Assembly (NCBI GenBank): GCA_030435675.1
Contig: JAUCMV010000030.1
Coordinates: forward strand, 1 to 35,220
Reading direction: 5' to 3'
Length of the DNA: 35,220 bases
Origin: Steinernema hermaphroditum
Taxonomy: Eukaryota; Nematoda; Chromadorea; Rhabditida; Steinernematidae
Shown: one piece after another, positions 34,412-35,220 of the stretch
Numbering within the stretch: the stretch's first letter is position 1
Layout of the letters: every line of letters begins with the position of its first letter
The notes under the pieces: model-generated
Seen by the model: only the letters and a program-made list of their open reading frames with translations
Told to the model about the DNA's origin: nothing
Database searches by the model: none
Program-made: the position numbers and the translations under genes

Positions 34412-34588
34412 TTGGAGCAGGGGAGGGGGGCAGATGCAGAACTCTTTGTATGAACAAGGCCCTATCTGTCTCGAATTGAAAGTTTTGCAGGAAACTAAGA
34501 TAGTCCACAGGAATCCCAACGGGAATAGGCGCGTTCGATCAGGCTCGTGCAGTTCTACAAGATCCAATCATAAAAATGCTATGGTACT
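34412..34588 (+). repeat. 177-bp monomer with an expanded G-run
   Basis: GCAGGAGGGTCAG is replaced by a run of four G, one A and six G at 34420-34430, followed directly by CAG. This adds 4 bp and loses the T. The joint just upstream also has an extra T (AAAAATGTCTATGG), making the preceding unit 175 bp. Two unique changes 20 bp apart suggest one mutational event or a local sequencing or assembly error. Confidence 0.88.
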
Positions 34589-35220
34589 TTGGAGCAGGAG
34601 GGTCAGATGCAGAACTCTTTGTATGAACAAGGCCCTAACTGTCTCGAATTGAAAGTTTTGCAGGAAACTAAGATAGTCCACAGGAAATCCAACGGGAATA
34701 GGCGCGTTCGATCAGGCTCGTGCAGTTCTACAAGATCCAATCATAAAAATGCTATGGTACTTTGGAGCAGGAGGGTCAGATGCAGAACTCTTTGTATGAA
34801 CAAGGCCCTATCTGTCTCGAATTGAAAGTTTTGCAGGAAACTAAGATAGTCCACAGGAATCCCAACGGGAATAGGCGCGTTCGATCAGGCTCGTGCAGTT
34901 CTACAAGATCCAATCATAAAAATGCTATGGTACTTTGGAGCAGGAGGGTCAGATGCAGAACTCTTTGTATGAACAAGGCCCTAACTGTCTCGAATTGAAA
35001 GTTTTGCAGGAAACTAAGATAGTCCACAGGAATCCCAACGGGAATAGGCGCGTTCGATCAGGCTCGTGCAGTGCTACAAGATCCAATCATAAAAATGCTA
35101 TGGTACTTTGGAGCAGGAGGGTCAGATGCAGAACTCTTTGTATGAACAAGGCCCTATCTGTCTCGAATTGAAAGTTTTGCAGGAAACTAAGATAGTCCAC
35201 AGGAATCCCAACGGGAATAG
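34589..35220 (+). repeat. Right-hand segment with terminal partial monomer
   Basis: Complete units start at 34589 (m50 A, AAATCC/CGGG), 34762 (common form) and 34935 (m50 A, common block, CAGTGCTAC near 35071). The last unit starts at 35108 and is cut at m113 by the window edge. The GTGCTAC variant at 34935 occurs without GCATAAC, as in the units at 5830 and 20191. Confidence 0.9.

Larger units (their letters stand above)
1..35220 (+). repeat. 173-bp tandem satellite array filling the window
   Basis: About 203 complete head-to-tail units plus two partial end units were read by following the TTGGAGC heptamer and its neighbours through the sequence. The spacing is 173 bp in most units and 174 bp in many. 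Rarer lengths are 54, 161-162, 168-169, 172, 175, 177 and 184 bp. Every unit is in the same orientation. No single-copy DNA, transposon or gene interrupts the array, and neither array edge is in the window. A unit of 165-180 bp in a long homogeneous array is typical of eukaryotic centromeric or heterochromatic satellites, where the period is close to nucleosome spacing; that placement is inference. The family itself is not recognised. A collapsed or expanded assembly of such an array is possible, so copy number in the genome may differ. Confidence 0.98.

Noticed and set aside
34420..34430. G-quadruplex motif
   Set aside because: There are only two G-runs close together (four and six G), and the next G-runs are in other parts of the unit. 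Four suitable runs within a short span are not present.
34361..34567. Minus-strand open frames at 34361-34567 and 5797-5982
   Set aside because: Each exists only because a local length change (extra T and G-run at 34398-34430; missing A near 5815) joins frames across two units. The other units do not keep these frames open.
127..35171. Very many overlapping open frames of about 78 codons (some 136) on the + strand
   Set aside because: They are produced by the repeat itself. 173 is not a multiple of three, so each unit shifts the frame, each frame overlaps the next by about 64 bp, most begin with TTG, and all end at the same TGA in GAATTGAAAG. The 136-codon versions appear only where a 174-bp unit (58 codons) keeps frame. 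Nothing indicates selection for coding.
1..35220. CRISPR array
   Set aside because: The repeat unit is 173 bp and nearly identical throughout. There are no short repeats separated by unique spacers and no cas genes.
1..35220. Ribosomal RNA, 5S or other RNA gene cluster
   Set aside because: The monomer does not resemble 5S rRNA or other tandem RNA genes that I know, and it has no transcribed-unit and spacer organisation.

Overview
The whole window is one uninterrupted head-to-tail satellite DNA array. The basic unit is 173 bp. I count about 203 complete units between 127 and 35107, one of them cut down to 54 bp, plus a partial unit at each end (1-126 and 35108-35220). All units point the same way. 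There is no single-copy flank, no inserted element and no convincing gene. Monomer positions (m1-m173) are numbered here from the TTGGAGC heptamer, for example at 1154. The window opens at m48 and closes at m113, so both array edges lie outside it.

Organism: a 35 kb gene-free array of near-identical units of about one nucleosome repeat length is typical of centromeric, pericentromeric or subtelomeric satellite in a eukaryote (plant, animal or other). I do not recognise the family and cannot name a taxon. By hand count the common unit has 78 G+C in 173 (about 45%) and six CpGs, most of them in the second half.

Most of each monomer is nearly invariant. Variation sits mainly in a 15-bp segment (m97-m111), at one T/A site (m50), in a G-run (m12-m15) and at the joint just before TTGGAGC. 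Most units combine a few linked alleles: the common AATCCC/CGGG form, an AAATCC/AAG form, and a 174-bp form that looks like a hybrid of the two. A distinct minor subtype (eight units at 288, 6172, 13782, 25031, 25366, 26568, 32161 and 33543) carries its own linked variants, and its upstream joint is shortened in every case.

Layout: 1-1153 is mixed, with one strongly diverged unit. 1154-2714 is ordinary. 2715-5137 is unusually uniform. 5138-11543 is mixed and rich in the m50 A allele. 11544-12928 alternates T and A (dimer register). 12929-20711 is mixed. 20712-24868 is mostly T-type. 24869-26955 clusters minor-subtype units and the 54-bp remnant. 26956-28168 is uniform. 28169-29209 is a clean 347-bp dimer. 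29210-31633 has a trimer tendency. 31634-34588 is rich in indels. 34589-35220 is ordinary. Nothing here looks like genes working together. The interest lies in how the array evolves: local higher-order repeats, conversion-like patches, recurring haplotypes and graded junction deletions. I see no new protein-based system.
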